A stretch of 64,000 nucleotides of DNA from Bradyrhizobium tropiciagri (GCF_001189845.1 NZ_LFLZ01000007.1:124001-188000), one strand, 5' to 3'. Shown: positions 51,544 to 62,313, numbered from the stretch's first letter. Numbers and translations: made by a program. Notes: generated by a model from the letters alone, not told the origin.

Positions 51544-53168
51544 ATGTCCGGACAGGTGTCAGCTTCTCGCGGCCGAACATTCCTGGCCGGGAAGATCGTC
51601 TTCAATTTCGGGCGGTCCGCATTCGACTGCACGGTCCGGCAGCTCACCGATGCGGGCGCGACGGTGGAACTCGAAGCCACGATCGGCATTCCCGACCAGG
51701 TCCAGCTGCTGCTCGTCGGCACCAACCAGGTGAGGCCGTGCAAACGGCTGTGGCAATCGGACCGGCAGCTCGGCCTTGCCTTTGAGGAGCAGCGGACAAG
51801 TGCTGCGGCGTCCGCGCCTGCGGTTCCTGCCGCTCCCGCGCCGGCCGCAACTCCCGAGCGGCGCAGCGGCGATATCCTGCGCGGGCACATGCTGGCGCTG
51901 CGGGCGGCACTCGACCAGATCCCGGTCGGCATCCTGCTGCTGGACGCGGAGCTGAAAGCCCAGTTCATCAACCGCGCGTTTCGGGCCATGTGGGCGCTTC
52001 CGGATACGGTTGCCGACCGCAACCCCAGCTTCACCGATCTGATGCATCACGGATGCAAGATCATGGCCTACGAGCTGCCGGCCGAGCAGCTCCAAGCCTA
52101 TGTTGCCGAGCGCGTTCGCCTCGTCAGCGTCGGGGACGCAAACCCGATCGATCTCAGGCGCAGCAACGGCGATGTGGTTCGGTGTCAGTGCACGCCGCTG
52201 CCCGACGGCGGACGGATGGTGAGCTACACGCCCGTGACCGACATCGTGCGCGCGTCTGACAAGCTGAAGGTGCTGACCGGTGCGCTCGAGAATGTCGAGG
52301 ACGGCGTCGTGCTGCTCGATCGAGATCTCAATGCGGTCTTCCTCAACCGGAGAATGCGGGAATTCTGGGAGGTGAGCGAGGAGGAAGTCGCGCGGCATCC
52401 GGCCTATGTCACGCTCATCACGCGCAACCGCCGCGCAGTCCCGACCGGCGCGACGGCGGAGCAGATCAAGGCCTTTCCGGCGAAGCGGATCGCGGAGATC
52501 AAGGCCGGCGATCACAAGCGCGACGTGCAGACGCCGGACGGCCGCAGCATCAGGGTTCATTGCTCGACGATGGCAAACGGCGGTCGGATGCTGACCTTTG
52601 TCGACGTCACCGATCTCGTGCGCAACGCGCAACAGCTTGAGGTGCTCGCGACCACCGACCCGCTCACCGGCCTGTTCAACCGCAGGCACTTCCTGACGAC
52701 GCTGGATGCAGAGTGGAGCCGGTTTCAGCGCTACTATCGTTCCGTATCCGTCCTGATGGTCGATATCGATCATTTCAAGAGCATCAATGACCGGTTCGGC
52801 CATGCGGTCGGCGACGAGGCGATCAAGGCCGTTGCCGAGATTTGCATTCGCGGCAAGCGCAAGTCTGACGTTGTCGGCCGCGTCGGAGGCGAGGAGTTCG
52901 CCGTCCTGTTGCCGGAAACGACGTTGTCGCGCGCCCGCGCCGTCGCCGAGCGTATTCGCAAGCGGGCGGAAGCGTTGACCTTGGGCGCGGATGATCGTCC
53001 GGTGTCGCTCACGGTGAGCATCGGCGTTGCCGAGGCCTTCACCAGCATGCCCGGGATAGACGCCTGATGAAGGCCGCCGATGCGGCGCTGTACCAGGCCA
53101 AGGAGCGCGGCCGAAATCGTGTCGAGTGCTGGGCGCCCCCGGCGCCGCCGAAGCTGGCAGCGGAGTAG
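51544..53168 (+). pseudogene. PilZ-PAS-PAS-GGDEF diguanylate cyclase, frameshifted near the 3' end
   Basis: The protein has an N-terminal PilZ-like domain (1-85), two PAS domains (about 115-230 and 245-355) and a GGDEF domain with TDPLTGLFNRRHFL, VDIDHFKSINDRFGH, the active site GRVGGEEFAVLLPE and an RKSD inhibitory site five residues before it. The frame ends at TGA 53065 after PGIDA. The last GGDEF helix (MKAADAALYQAKERGRNRVE) continues one frame over to a stop at 53166. One missing base restores about 541 residues. It is a recent lesion, or a sequence error. Confidence 0.8.
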
Positions 53169-53514
53169 ACGAAGCGCCCCGCGCCCCGTTCTCATCGATC
53201 GGCTCACAACTAGAGCGAAATTAGTTCAGACGCCGCAACTTTAGGCCTGCTTCGTCAGGCGCGTGTCAGGTTCCCATAAGGACTGGTAATACATGGTTGC
53301 GCGGCGGCCACGATTGTTGCGTTGTTGCAACGATACCTGAACATTTAACCCTAAAAGCACCCCATCCGTAGTCGCGCCGCTTTTTAGCCACACCCTCACA
53401 TGAAAGGATATTCACCTAGCTGAATAGCCAGCGCTCCGACGACGGGACATTTTTTCGGGTTCCGGCGTTGATGGAGGAAAGAGCGCAGGAAAAGAGCGTC
53501 GGAACAGGGTCGCG
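53169..53514. other. leader region of ilvD, no gene seen
   Basis: This 346-base, AT-richer stretch lies between the cyclase and ilvD. No leader peptide rich in branched-chain codons was found. Promoters are presumably here, but none is clear. Confidence 0.3.
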
Positions 53515-55239
53515 ATGGACGTCAAGACGAACATCAAGAGCAGGCTGCCGAGCCGTCACGTGACGGAGGGCCCCCAGCGCGCGCCGCATCGTTCCTATCT
53601 CTACGCGATGGGGCTGACGACAGCCCAGATTCATCAACCCTTTGTCGGCGTTGCTTCATGTTGGAACGAAGCGGCGCCTTGCAACATTTCGCTGATGCGC
53701 CAGGCGCAGGCAGTAAAGAAGGGCGTGGCTTCCGCCGGCGGCACGCCGCGCGAATTCTGCACCATCACCGTGACCGACGGCATCGCGATGGGCCATGACG
53801 GCATGCGCTCGTCGCTGCCGTCGCGTGAATGCATCGCCGATTCGGTCGAGCTCACGGTCCGCGGCCACGCCTACGACGCGCTGGTCGGGCTCGCCGGCTG
53901 CGACAAGTCGCTGCCGGGCATGATGATGGCGATGGTCCGCCTCAACGTGCCCTCGATCTTCATCTATGGCGGCTCGATCCTGCCCGGCAACTTCCGCGGG
54001 CAGCCGGTTACCGTGCAGGACATGTTCGAGGCGGTCGGCAAGCACTCGGTCGGCGCCATGTCGGACGAGGACCTCGACGAGATCGAGCGGGTGGCGTGCC
54101 CGTCGGCCGGCGCCTGCGGCGCCCAGTTCACCGCCAACACCATGGCGACCGTGTCCGAGGCCATTGGCCTCGCGCTGCCGTATTCGGCCGGGGCCCCGGC
54201 GCCCTACGAGATCCGCGACTCCTTCTGCGCCGCCGCCGGCGAGAAGGTGATGGAGCTAATCGAGAAAAACATCCGGCCCCGCGACATCGTTACCCGCGAA
54301 GCCCTTGAGAATGCTGCGGCTGTGGTTGCAGCCTCGGGCGGCTCGACCAATGCTGCGCTGCACCTGCCGGCGATCGCCCATGAGTGCGGCATTAAATTCA
54401 ATTTGTTCGACGTTGCCGAAATCTTCAAAAAGACTCCTTACGTCGCGGATTTGAAGCCGGGCGGCCGTTATGTTGCCAAAGACATGTTTGAAGTAGGTGG
54501 CATTCCGCTGCTGATGAAGACGCTGCTCGACAATGGCCACCTGCACGGGAATTGCCTGACCGTCACTGGCCGAACGATCGCCGAAAACCTCAAAAGCGTG
54601 AAATGGAATCCGCACCAGGACGTGGTGCGGTCCGCTGACAATCCGATCACCGTGACAGGTGGCGTTGTCGGGTTGAAGGGTAATCTCGCTCCGGAGGGTG
54701 CGATCGTGAAGGTCGCGGGCATGTCGAACCTGAAGTTCACCGGTCCGGCCCGGTGCTTCGACCGCGAGGAAGACGCCTTCGAGGCGGTGCAGAAGCGCAC
54801 CTACAAGGAAGGCGAAGTGATTGTAATCCGCTACGAGGGGCCGAAGGGCGGTCCCGGGATGCGGGAGATGCTGGCGACCACGGCGGCGCTGACCGGGCAG
54901 GGGATGGGCGGCAAGGTTGCCCTGATCACCGATGGCCGGTTCTCCGGCGCCACCCGTGGCTTCTGCATCGGACATATTGGACCCGAAGCGGCCGTCGGCG
55001 GGCCGATCGGGTTATTGCAGGACGGCGACATCATCGAGATCGATGCGGTCGCCGGCACACTTGACGTAAAATTGAGCGACGCCGAGCTCGCAAATCGTAA
55101 GACCAAATGGGCCCCTCGCGCGACTAACCACACATCTGGTGCGCTGTGGAAGTACGCCGAGCAAGTGGGGCCGGCGGTGGATGGCGCAGTCACCCATCCG
55201 GGTGGCGCGCACGAGAAACAGTGTTATGCGGACGTTTAA
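53515..55239 (+). CDS. ilvD: dihydroxy-acid dehydratase
   Basis: Dehydrates 2,3-dihydroxy acids in valine, isoleucine and leucine synthesis. The 574-residue enzyme has [43 protein letters not shown] (the three Fe-S cysteines), [16 protein letters not shown], and [17 protein letters not shown]. It is full length. Its 3' end overlaps the start of exoR by 14 bases. Confidence 0.95.
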   Translation: MDVKTNIKSRLPSRHVTEGPQRAPHRSYLYAMGLTTAQIHQPFVGVASCWNEAAPCNISLMRQAQAVKKGVASAGGTPREFCTITVTDGIAMGHDGMRSSLPSRECIADSVELTVRGHAYDALVGLAGCDKSLPGMMMAMVRLNVPSIFIYGGSILPGNFRGQPVTVQDMFEAVGKHSVGAMSDEDLDEIERVACPSAGACGAQFTANTMATVSEAIGLALPYSAGAPAPYEIRDSFCAAAGEKVMELIEKNIRPRDIVTREALENAAAVVAASGGSTNAALHLPAIAHECGIKFNLFDVAEIFKKTPYVADLKPGGRYVAKDMFEVGGIPLLMKTLLDNGHLHGNCLTVTGRTIAENLKSVKWNPHQDVVRSADNPITVTGGVVGLKGNLAPEGAIVKVAGMSNLKFTGPARCFDREEDAFEAVQKRTYKEGEVIVIRYEGPKGGPGMREMLATTAALTGQGMGGKVALITDGRFSGATRGFCIGHIGPEAAVGGPIGLLQDGDIIEIDAVAGTLDVKLSDAELANRKTKWAPRATNHTSGALWKYAEQVGPAVDGAVTHPGGAHEKQCYADV

Positions 55240-56077
55240 GCGTACGATTTTTGCGTTTGCGTTAGGGGCCATTCCGGTGGCGGGCCCCGGATTCGGATTC
55301 GACGGCGCCCCGGTCAGCCCCCAGGATACCGTTCTTCCGGTGGTTTCCCCGCAGCCGGGGACGGCCGCCGCGCTGAAGCGGGCCGCGAGCCCGGTCGCAC
55401 CGACCGCGACCGCGCCGACCTCCTCGTTCAGCACGCTGCAATATCAGGCCGAGGGCGGCCATCCCGTGGCGCAGTGGAAGCTCGGCAAGATGTACGCCGA
55501 GGGCGACGGCGTCATCCAGGACGACATGCGCGCCTTCGAGTATTTCAGCCGGATCGCCAACGCGCATGCCGAGGATTCGCCGTCGGCGCCGCAGGCCTCG
55601 ATCGTGGCCAACGCCTTCGTGGCGCTCGGCCGCTACTACCTGAGCGGCATTCCCAATTCCAAGGTGAAGGCGGACACCGAGCGGGCGCGGGAGATGTTCT
55701 CCTATGCGGCGTCCTATTTCGGCAACGCCGACGCCCAGTACGACCTTGCCCGGCTGTACCTGAAGACGCCGGACGCCTCGCGGGACGATTTCCGCTATGG
55801 CGCGCGCTGGCTGGGCCTTGCCGCCCAGAAGGGCCAGCATCAGGCGCAGGCGCTGCTTGGCCAGATGCTGTTCAACGGCGACCGGCTGCCGCCGCAGCGA
55901 GCCCGCGGCCTGATGTGGCTGACCCTGGCGCGTGACAGCGCGACGCCCGACGAGGCCTGGATCAAGGAAAGCTACAACCGGGCGATCGCCAAGCGTCGGA
56001 AGACGACCGCGCGATGGCGCTGCAGATGCTCGAGCACTGGGTGCAAGGTCGTCGCGATTAGAGACCGCCGCGACTGA
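55226..56077 (+). CDS. exoR: ExoR homologue (Sel1-repeat periplasmic regulator), C-terminus frameshifted
   Basis: In Sinorhizobium, ExoR is a periplasmic inhibitor of the ExoS/ChvI system controlling exopolysaccharide and motility. The protein here has a signal peptide and Sel1-like repeats: [61 protein letters not shown] and [20 protein letters not shown]. After NRAIAK the present frame gives an Arg/Cys-rich tail to 56077. The next frame reads [19 protein letters not shown] to TAG 56059, as expected for ExoR. One base (probably a G of AAGGCG) appears missing near 55993. Confidence 0.85.
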   Translation: MRTFKRTIFAFALGAIPVAGPGFGFDGAPVSPQDTVLPVVSPQPGTAAALKRAASPVAPTATAPTSSFSTLQYQAEGGHPVAQWKLGKMYAEGDGVIQDDMRAFEYFSRIANAHAEDSPSAPQASIVANAFVALGRYYLSGIPNSKVKADTERAREMFSYAASYFGNADAQYDLARLYLKTPDASRDDFRYGARWLGLAAQKGQHQAQALLGQMLFNGDRLPPQRARGLMWLTLARDSATPDEAWIKESYNRAIAKRRKTTARWRCRCSSTGCKVVAIRDRRD

Positions 56078-56110
56078 TATCGCCGGCGGCCTTCGCAGCC
56101 TGCTTGAGGC

Positions 56111-56908
56111 TCAGGCCGTCTCGAAATCGAGATCCGCCCACACCGGCACATGGTCGGACGGTTTTTCCCAAGCGCGCACATAGCTGTCGATGCCGACATC
56201 GATCAGCCGGTCACTGGCTTGCGGCGACATCAGGAGATGGTCGATCCGCAGGCCCCAGTTCTTCTGCCAGGCGCCGGCCTGATAGTCCCAGAAAGTGTAC
56301 TGACCGGGCTCGTCATTGACCGCCCGCAGCGCATCGGTCAGGCCGAGGCCGAGCAGCGACTGGAAGGCTTCACGGGTCTGGGGCCGGAACAGGGCGTCGT
56401 CGGCCCAGGCGGCCGGATTATAGACGTCGCGAGCCGCCGGGATGACATTGTAGTCGCCGGCCAGGATCAGCGGCTCCTCGGCCTTAAGCCGTTCCTTCGC
56501 GTACTCAAGAAGCCGCGACATCCATTTGAGCTTGTAGGGATATTTGTCGGTGTTCGCGGGGTTGCCGTTGGGCAGATAGAGGCACGCGACCCGCACCACG
56601 CCCTGCTTCAGCGTGACGACGCCTTCGAGGAAGCGGGCATGGGCGTCCTCGTCGTCGCCGGCAAGGCCCGACTTGGTCTCGTCGAACGGCAGCTTGGAGA
56701 GCAGCGCGACGCCGTTGAAGGTCTTCTGCCCGTGGGTGACGACATTATACCCGAGCGCCTCGACCTCGAGCCGGGGAAACGCGTCGTCGACGCATTTGAT
56801 CTCCTGCAGGCAGACGATGTCGGGGGAGCACTCCTTCAGCCAGCTGACCAGCAGTTCGATCCGTTGCCGGACCGAGTTGACGTTCCAGGTGGCGATGCGA
56901 ACAGTCAT
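56111..56908 (-). CDS. xth: exodeoxyribonuclease III
   Basis: An AP endonuclease and 3'-5' exonuclease of base-excision repair. The 265-residue protein has IATWNVNSVRQR, DIVCLQEIK (metal Glu), LILAGDYNVIP, LRIDHLLMS and the catalytic His in KPSDHVPVWADL. It is full length, and is followed on the opposite strand by exoR (convergent). Confidence 0.93.
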   Translation of the reverse strand: MTVRIATWNVNSVRQRIELLVSWLKECSPDIVCLQEIKCVDDAFPRLEVEALGYNVVTHGQKTFNGVALLSKLPFDETKSGLAGDDEDAHARFLEGVVTLKQGVVRVACLYLPNGNPANTDKYPYKLKWMSRLLEYAKERLKAEEPLILAGDYNVIPAARDVYNPAAWADDALFRPQTREAFQSLLGLGLTDALRAVNDEPGQYTFWDYQAGAWQKNWGLRIDHLLMSPQASDRLIDVGIDSYVRAWEKPSDHVPVWADLDFETA

Positions 56909-56918
56909 CGGAAGTCCT

Positions 56919-57377
56919 CTATTTGACGCGGCGCGTTGGCAAGCGCTCCGCCTGGTCCAAGCGTTTCCGCATCTCGATGTGTGGGATGCCGGCTTCCTCG
57001 AACTCGTCGCCGCACCGTTCGAACCCGGCGCGCGCATAGAACGGCTCCGCGTGCGTCTGCGCGTTGAGGATCAGTTCGGGATAGCCGAGTTCGGCCGCCT
57101 TGGCCATCAGCGCCTCCAGCACCCGGGCGCCAACGCCCATGCCGCGTGCCATTTTGAGCACGGCCATGCGGCCGATATGGCCGTCGGGGAGCAGCCGGCC
57201 CGTCGCCACGGCGGTGCCGTCCTCGACAAATGCCAGCGCATGGCAGCTCGACGCGTCCATGTCGTCCCACTCCAGTTCGACCGGCACGCCCTGTTCTTCG
57301 ACAAAGACATTGTAGCGGATGGCGCCGGCGCGTTCGCGGGCGTCTTCCCAGGTGCAGATCAGGACGGAGGTGGACAT
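56919..57377 (-). CDS. GNAT family N-acetyltransferase
   Basis: A 152-residue protein of the ElaA-like branch. It has RYNVFVEEQGVPVELEWDD, the beta strand GRLLPDGHIGRMAVLKMARGMGVGARVLEALM (acetyl-CoA loop) and LNAQTHAEPFYARAGFERCGDEFEEAGIPHIEM. It lies ten bases upstream of xth on the same strand, so the two are probably cotranscribed. Substrate unknown. Confidence 0.88.
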   Translation of the reverse strand: MSTSVLICTWEDARERAGAIRYNVFVEEQGVPVELEWDDMDASSCHALAFVEDGTAVATGRLLPDGHIGRMAVLKMARGMGVGARVLEALMAKAAELGYPELILNAQTHAEPFYARAGFERCGDEFEEAGIPHIEMRKRLDQAERLPTRRVK

Positions 57378-57548
57378 AAGGCAGCGATTCGCAGCGCTCG
57401 ACGCGGCGCACTATTTCACTTTGGTGGCATACCATGCGCAGCCCTGCTGTGGTAACCCTCTCCAGAAACAAGGCGTAACAATTGCCGACGGGGGAGTTGC
57501 GAAGCGTCCCGGCCCTCAAGGGAAGCGGGCGGCGCACGTGCAAAGCTT

Positions 57549-58682
57549 ATGAAAAAACGCAATTTGGTTCTGACTGTCGCTGTTCTCGGCATTGCGGCCG
57601 GGGCGGCTTACATGACCCGCGCTTCATGGATGAGTGGCGGAGCCGCAACCGCGCAGGGGACCCCGCGGCCGCGCGTCGTCTCGGTGGACCTCGCCAAGGC
57701 GGAACGCAAATCGGTTCCGGTCGACGTCGATGCGATCGGACAGGTCACGCCGATCTCCAGCGTGGCGCTGAAGTCGCGGCTGGAGACCACCATCGTCTCG
57801 GTCCATTTCGAGGACGGCGCCAGGGTCAATGAAGGCGACCTGCTGTTCATGCTCGATGCGCGGCAGATCGACGCCCAGATCGAGCAGGCAGAGGGCGTGC
57901 TGGCCCGCGACCAGGCCCAGCTCGAGGGCGCACAGCGCGACCTCCGCCGCTACACCGAACTGGTCGGCAAGGGCGCGACCACCCAGGTCAATCTCGACAA
58001 TGCCAAGACCCAGTCCGACGTCCTGATCGGGACCATCAAGGCCGACCAGTTCGCGCTGGAAAATCTCCGTGTCCAGAAAAGCTACACCGTGATCCGCGCC
58101 CCGTTCGCGGGCCGGATCAGCGCGGCCAACGTCAAGGTCGGGAACTTCGTCCGTCCCGCCGACACCCAGCCGCTCGCGGTCATCAACCAGATGGCGCCGG
58201 TCTATGTCACCTTCGCTATCCCGCAGCGTGCGCTGGTCGACCTGCGCGACGCCATGGCGAAGGGCGATTCAAAGGTGATCGCGACCATTCCAGGCCATCA
58301 GCGCTCCGAGAGCGGAAAGGTCGCGATGGTCGAGAACGCCGTCGATGCGACCACCGGCATGGTGACTGTGCGCGGCATCATGAACAATGCCAGCGAGACG
58401 CTGTGGCCCGGCACGATCGTGCAGACCAAGCTGATCATCCGCAGCGAGGACGCCGTGGTGGTGCCGACGGTTGCAGTCCAGCGCAGCCAGAACGGCAATT
58501 TCGTCTTCGTCGTCAGGGACGGCGTCGCCAAGGTCCAGCCGGTCAAGGTCGATCGCACCTTCCAGGGCTCATCGGTGATCTCGGACGGTCTGGCGGGCGA
58601 TGAAAGCGTCGTCGTCGACGGACAGCTGCTGCTGTCGGAGGGATCGCGGGTTGAGTTGCGGGCGCGCAAGGCCGGAGCCTGA
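57549..58682 (+). CDS. RND efflux periplasmic adaptor (membrane-fusion protein, MdtA-like)
   Basis: A 377-residue periplasmic lipoyl/hairpin protein. An N-terminal membrane anchor or signal (LVLTVAVLGIAAGAAYMT) is followed by IGQVTPISSVALKSRLETTIVSVHFEDGARVNEGDLLFMLD (lipoyl half), a coiled-coil hairpin (about 100-160), YTVIRAPFAGRISAANVKVGNFV (second lipoyl half), and beta-barrel and membrane-proximal domains. It joins the RND pump encoded four bases downstream to an outer-membrane channel encoded elsewhere. Confidence 0.93.
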   Translation: MKKRNLVLTVAVLGIAAGAAYMTRASWMSGGAATAQGTPRPRVVSVDLAKAERKSVPVDVDAIGQVTPISSVALKSRLETTIVSVHFEDGARVNEGDLLFMLDARQIDAQIEQAEGVLARDQAQLEGAQRDLRRYTELVGKGATTQVNLDNAKTQSDVLIGTIKADQFALENLRVQKSYTVIRAPFAGRISAANVKVGNFVRPADTQPLAVINQMAPVYVTFAIPQRALVDLRDAMAKGDSKVIATIPGHQRSESGKVAMVENAVDATTGMVTVRGIMNNASETLWPGTIVQTKLIIRSEDAVVVPTVAVQRSQNGNFVFVVRDGVAKVQPVKVDRTFQGSSVISDGLAGDESVVVDGQLLLSEGSRVELRARKAGA

Positions 58683-58685
58683 CCG

Positions 58686-61600
58686 ATGACGCTCTCCGAG
58701 CTCTGCATCCGCCGTCCGGTCATGACGACGCTGATCACGGCGTCGATCATCGCATTCGGCGTGTTCGGCTTCCGCCTGCTACCGGTCTCGGCGCTGCCCA
58801 AGGTCGACTTCCCGACCATCGCGGTCACCGCGACCCTGCCGGGCGCCAGCGCCGACACCATGGCGGCCTCGGTCGCAGGGATCATCGAGCGCCAGCTCTC
58901 GACCATTGCCGGCATCTCGTCGATGAACTCGAACTCCTCGCAAGGGACGAGCGTCATCACCATCCAGTTCGACCTCAACCGCAGCATCGATGCCGCCGCG
59001 CTCGACGTGCAGACGGCATTGACCATCGCGCAGCGCCGGCTGCCGATCGAGATGACGATCCCGCCGAGCTTCCGGAAGGTGAATCCGGCGGATTTCCCGG
59101 TGCTGTTCGTCTCGCTGGGGTCGGCGACGCTGCCGCTGTCGGCGGTCAACGAATACGGCGACATCACGATCGGGCAGGCGCTGTCGCAGTTGCCGGGCGT
59201 GGCGCAGGTCCTGATCTACGGCGCGCAGAAATTCGCGATCCGCGTCCAGGCCGATCCGGAAGCCGCGGCCGCCCGCGGCGTCTCGATGGAGGATATCCGC
59301 GCCGCGGTATCGCGCGCCAATTCCTCGACGCCGGTCGGCACGCTGAATGGTCCGAAGCAGGACGTCGCGCTGCAGGCCTCCGGCCAGATGGACAAGGCGG
59401 CCGACTACCGCCAGATCTACGTCGCCTGGCGCAACGGCTCGCCGGTCCGCCTCGACGAGATCGCCAAGGTCTATGACAGTGTCGAGAACGACAAGATCGC
59501 AACCTGGATGAACGACGAGCGCGCGATCGTGCTCGCGATCCAGAAGCAGCCCGACGCCAACACCGTGGCCGTCGTCGACGCCGTGCTGGCCAAGCTGCCG
59601 TCGCTGCGTGCGGCGATTCCGCCGTCGGTGACCATGCAGGTGATGATGGACCGTTCGGTCTCGATCCGGCAGGCGGTCAGCGACGTCGAGGAGACGCTGC
59701 TGATCGCGATCGCGCTGGTGATCCTCGTGATCTTCCTGTTCCTGCGCTCGGCATCTGCCACCTTCATCCCGGCGCTGGCGGTGCCGATCTCGCTGTTCGG
59801 CACCTGCGCTGTGATGTACGCGCTGGATTATTCGATCAATAACATGACGCTGCTGGCCCTGACGCTCTCGGTCGGCTTCGTGGTCGACGACGCCATCGTC
59901 ATGCTGGAGAACATCGTCCGCCACATCGAGCACGGCATGAAGCCGTTCGAGGCGGCGCTGAAGGGCGCCCGCGAGATCGGCTTCACCATCATCTCGATCA
60001 CCTTCTCGCTGATCGCCGTGTTCATCCCGGTGCTCTTGATGGGCGGCATCGTCGGCCGCGTGTTTCGCGAATTCGCGGTCACGATCTCGGTCGCGATCAT
60101 CGTCTCCGGCTTCGTGTCGCTGACCCTGACGCCGATGCTGTGCGCCCGCGTGCTGCGCGCGCATGATGCGACCAAGCGGCCGAATATCGTGCTGCGGGCG
60201 TTCGAGGCGATGTTCGAGGCCTGGCTGCGCGCCTATGAATGGGCGCTGGACTGGGTGCTGGCCAAGAAGGCGCTGATGCTGGTGGTGACGCTGGCAACGC
60301 TCGGCGGCACCATCTATCTCTACATGATCGTGCCGAAGGGCTTCTTTCCGCAGGAGGACACCGGCTTCCTGATCGGTGTGACGGAGGCCGCGACCGACAC
60401 CTCGTTCGAGGCGATGAAGGTGCGGCAGCAGGCGCTGGTCGAGGTGCTGCGGACCGATCCGGCGATCGAGTACATCAACTCCACGGTCGGCTCCGGCGGT
60501 CCGAATCCGACCGCGAATTACGGCCGCCTGTTCATCGCCCTGAAGCCGCAGAAGATGCGCGACAACGCCGCTGTCGTGGTTGGCCGTCTCCGGCAGAAGG
60601 CCCGCGAGATCCCGGGCATGCAGGCGTTCTTCCAGAGCGTCCAGAACCTCAACATCGGCGGCCGCATCTCCAAAAGCCAGTACCAGTATGTGATGCAGAG
60701 CGGCGATACCGAGGCGCTGTACCGGCTGGCGCCTGAGATGCGCGACAAGATCGAGAAGATCGCAGGGCTGCTCGACGTCACCACCGACCTCTACATCAAG
60801 AACCCGCAGATGACGGTCGACATCGACCGCGAGAAGGCGGCGGTCTACGGCGTCACCGTCGATCAGGTCCGCAACCAGCTCTACAACGCCTATGGCGCAC
60901 GGCAGGTCGGCACCATCTACATGCCCTCCAACGACTACCAGATCATCCTGGAGGTGCAGCCGCAGTTCCGGGTCGATCCGTCCGATCTGTCAAAACTCTA
61001 CATGAAGACCGCGAACGGCCAGACCATTCCGCTGGATGCGGTGGCGAAGCTGGTGCCGACGGTCGGGCCGCTGCAGATCAACCATCAGGGCCAGCAGCCG
61101 GCGGTGACGATCTCGTTCAATCTCGCGCCTGGCAATTCGCTCGGTTACGCGGTCGACAAGATCACCGAGCTCGAGCAGAGCGCGAATTTGCCGCCGACGA
61201 TCGCGACCGGATTCTCCGGCACCGCGCAGGTGTTCCAGGATTCGCTGCGCGGGCAGGGCGTCCTGATCCTCGCCGCGGTGTTCGCAGCCTTCGTGATCCT
61301 CGGCATTCTCTACGAGAGCTTCATCCACCCGATCACGATCATCTCGGGCCTGCCGTCGGCCGGCGTCGGCGCGATCCTGACGCTGATGTTGTTCGGGATG
61401 GAGCTGTCCGTCATCGCGATGATCGGCATCGTGATGCTGGTCGGCATCGTCAAGAAGAACGCGATCATGATGGTCGACTTCGCGCTGGAGCGGCGCCGCG
61501 TCGGCCTCAGCGCCGAGCACGCGATCCGCGAGGCGGCGCTGCTGCGCTTCCGTCCGATCATGATGACGACGTTCGCCGCAATCTTCGGCACGCTGCCGAT

Positions 61601-61814
61601 CGCGCTCGGCGCGGGCGCCGGCGCCGAGCTGCGTCAGCCGCTCGGCGTCGCGGTGGTCGGCGGCCTCTGCGTGTCGCAGCTGCTGACGCTGTTCATCACG
61701 CCTGTCATCTACATCTATCTCGACCGCATCGACCGCAGGCTGCGGCGCAAGCTCGATCCGCAGGCCGAGCCGGATGGCGACGTGGAGCGGCCGCAGGTGG
61801 TCGCGGCGGAATAG
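58686..61814 (+). CDS. RND multidrug efflux permease (MdtB/AcrB-like)
   Basis: A 1042-residue inner-membrane proton-driven pump. The layout is twelve helices with two large periplasmic loops. The start is LSELCIRRPVMTTLITASII; helix 4 carries the proton-relay pair VGFVVDDAIVMLENIVRHIE; further motifs are GGIVGRVFREFAVTI and KNAIMMVDFALERR. It matches the MdtB/MdtC type more than AcrB in loop motifs. The gene is complete and follows the adaptor gene, forming one transcription unit. Substrates unknown. Confidence 0.94.
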   Translation: MTLSELCIRRPVMTTLITASIIAFGVFGFRLLPVSALPKVDFPTIAVTATLPGASADTMAASVAGIIERQLSTIAGISSMNSNSSQGTSVITIQFDLNRSIDAAALDVQTALTIAQRRLPIEMTIPPSFRKVNPADFPVLFVSLGSATLPLSAVNEYGDITIGQALSQLPGVAQVLIYGAQKFAIRVQADPEAAAARGVSMEDIRAAVSRANSSTPVGTLNGPKQDVALQASGQMDKAADYRQIYVAWRNGSPVRLDEIAKVYDSVENDKIATWMNDERAIVLAIQKQPDANTVAVVDAVLAKLPSLRAAIPPSVTMQVMMDRSVSIRQAVSDVEETLLIAIALVILVIFLFLRSASATFIPALAVPISLFGTCAVMYALDYSINNMTLLALTLSVGFVVDDAIVMLENIVRHIEHGMKPFEAALKGAREIGFTIISITFSLIAVFIPVLLMGGIVGRVFREFAVTISVAIIVSGFVSLTLTPMLCARVLRAHDATKRPNIVLRAFEAMFEAWLRAYEWALDWVLAKKALMLVVTLATLGGTIYLYMIVPKGFFPQEDTGFLIGVTEAATDTSFEAMKVRQQALVEVLRTDPAIEYINSTVGSGGPNPTANYGRLFIALKPQKMRDNAAVVVGRLRQKAREIPGMQAFFQSVQNLNIGGRISKSQYQYVMQSGDTEALYRLAPEMRDKIEKIAGLLDVTTDLYIKNPQMTVDIDREKAAVYGVTVDQVRNQLYNAYGARQVGTIYMPSNDYQIILEVQPQFRVDPSDLSKLYMKTANGQTIPLDAVAKLVPTVGPLQINHQGQQPAVTISFNLAPGNSLGYAVDKITELEQSANLPPTIATGFSGTAQVFQDSLRGQGVLILAAVFAAFVILGILYESFIHPITIISGLPSAGVGAILTLMLFGMELSVIAMIGIVMLVGIVKKNAIMMVDFALERRRVGLSAEHAIREAALLRFRPIMMTTFAAIFGTLPIALGAGAGAELRQPLGVAVVGGLCVSQLLTLFITPVIYIYLDRIDRRLRRKLDPQAEPDGDVERPQVVAAE

Positions 61815-61876
61815 TCAGCCGCGCTGCGCAAGCCGCAAAACGGCTCGCGGAAGAAACCACTCTGGCTACGGAAGCG

Positions 61877-62206
61877 TTAGATCGAGAAGCTAGTGCCGCA
61901 GCCGCAGGAGGCGGTGGCGTTCGGATTGACGACGCGGAACGAGGCGCCGATCAGGTCGTCGACGAAGTCTACTTCCGAGCCCGCGAGGAACGGGACCGAG
62001 GCGGGATCAATCAGCACCACGGCGCTGTCGCGCTCGATCACGAGGTCGTCATCGGCCTGGGTGCGCTCGACGTCGAACTTGTACTGGAAACCGGAGCAGC
62101 CGCCGCCCTCGACGGAAATGCGCAGCTTGGCGCCGTCGCCTTCCTTGCTGAGGATCTGCCCGATCCGGCGGGCGGCCCGTTCGCTGACGGTGATGGCTGC
62201 AGTCAT
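61877..62206 (-). CDS. erpA: A-type iron-sulfur carrier protein
   Basis: A 109-residue protein that delivers Fe-S clusters. It has ITVSERAARRIGQILSKEG, the first cysteine in SVEGGGCSGFQYKFDV and the C-terminal pair in NATASCGCGTSFSI. It is divergent from dgt with a 107-base gap, the order common in Rhizobiales. Confidence 0.93.
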   Translation of the reverse strand: MTAAITVSERAARRIGQILSKEGDGAKLRISVEGGGCSGFQYKFDVERTQADDDLVIERDSAVVLIDPASVPFLAGSEVDFVDDLIGASFRVVNPNATASCGCGTSFSI

Positions 62207-62313
62207 GGTCGATCTCCGGTAGGCCGCGTCATACCCAATTCACTTGGTATTGCGCACACCGCATAGTTAAGTGCGTCGGACCATGGAATCAAATGGATAA
62301 GGACTAAAATACT

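Noticed and set aside
51559..52803. Minus-strand frame opposite the PAS-GGDEF gene
   Set aside because: No domain and no ribosome site; the plus strand carries PilZ, PAS and GGDEF sequence.
58779..60164. Minus-strand frame opposite the RND pump gene
   Set aside because: Shadow rich in Asp, Arg and His; the pump motifs are on the plus strand.
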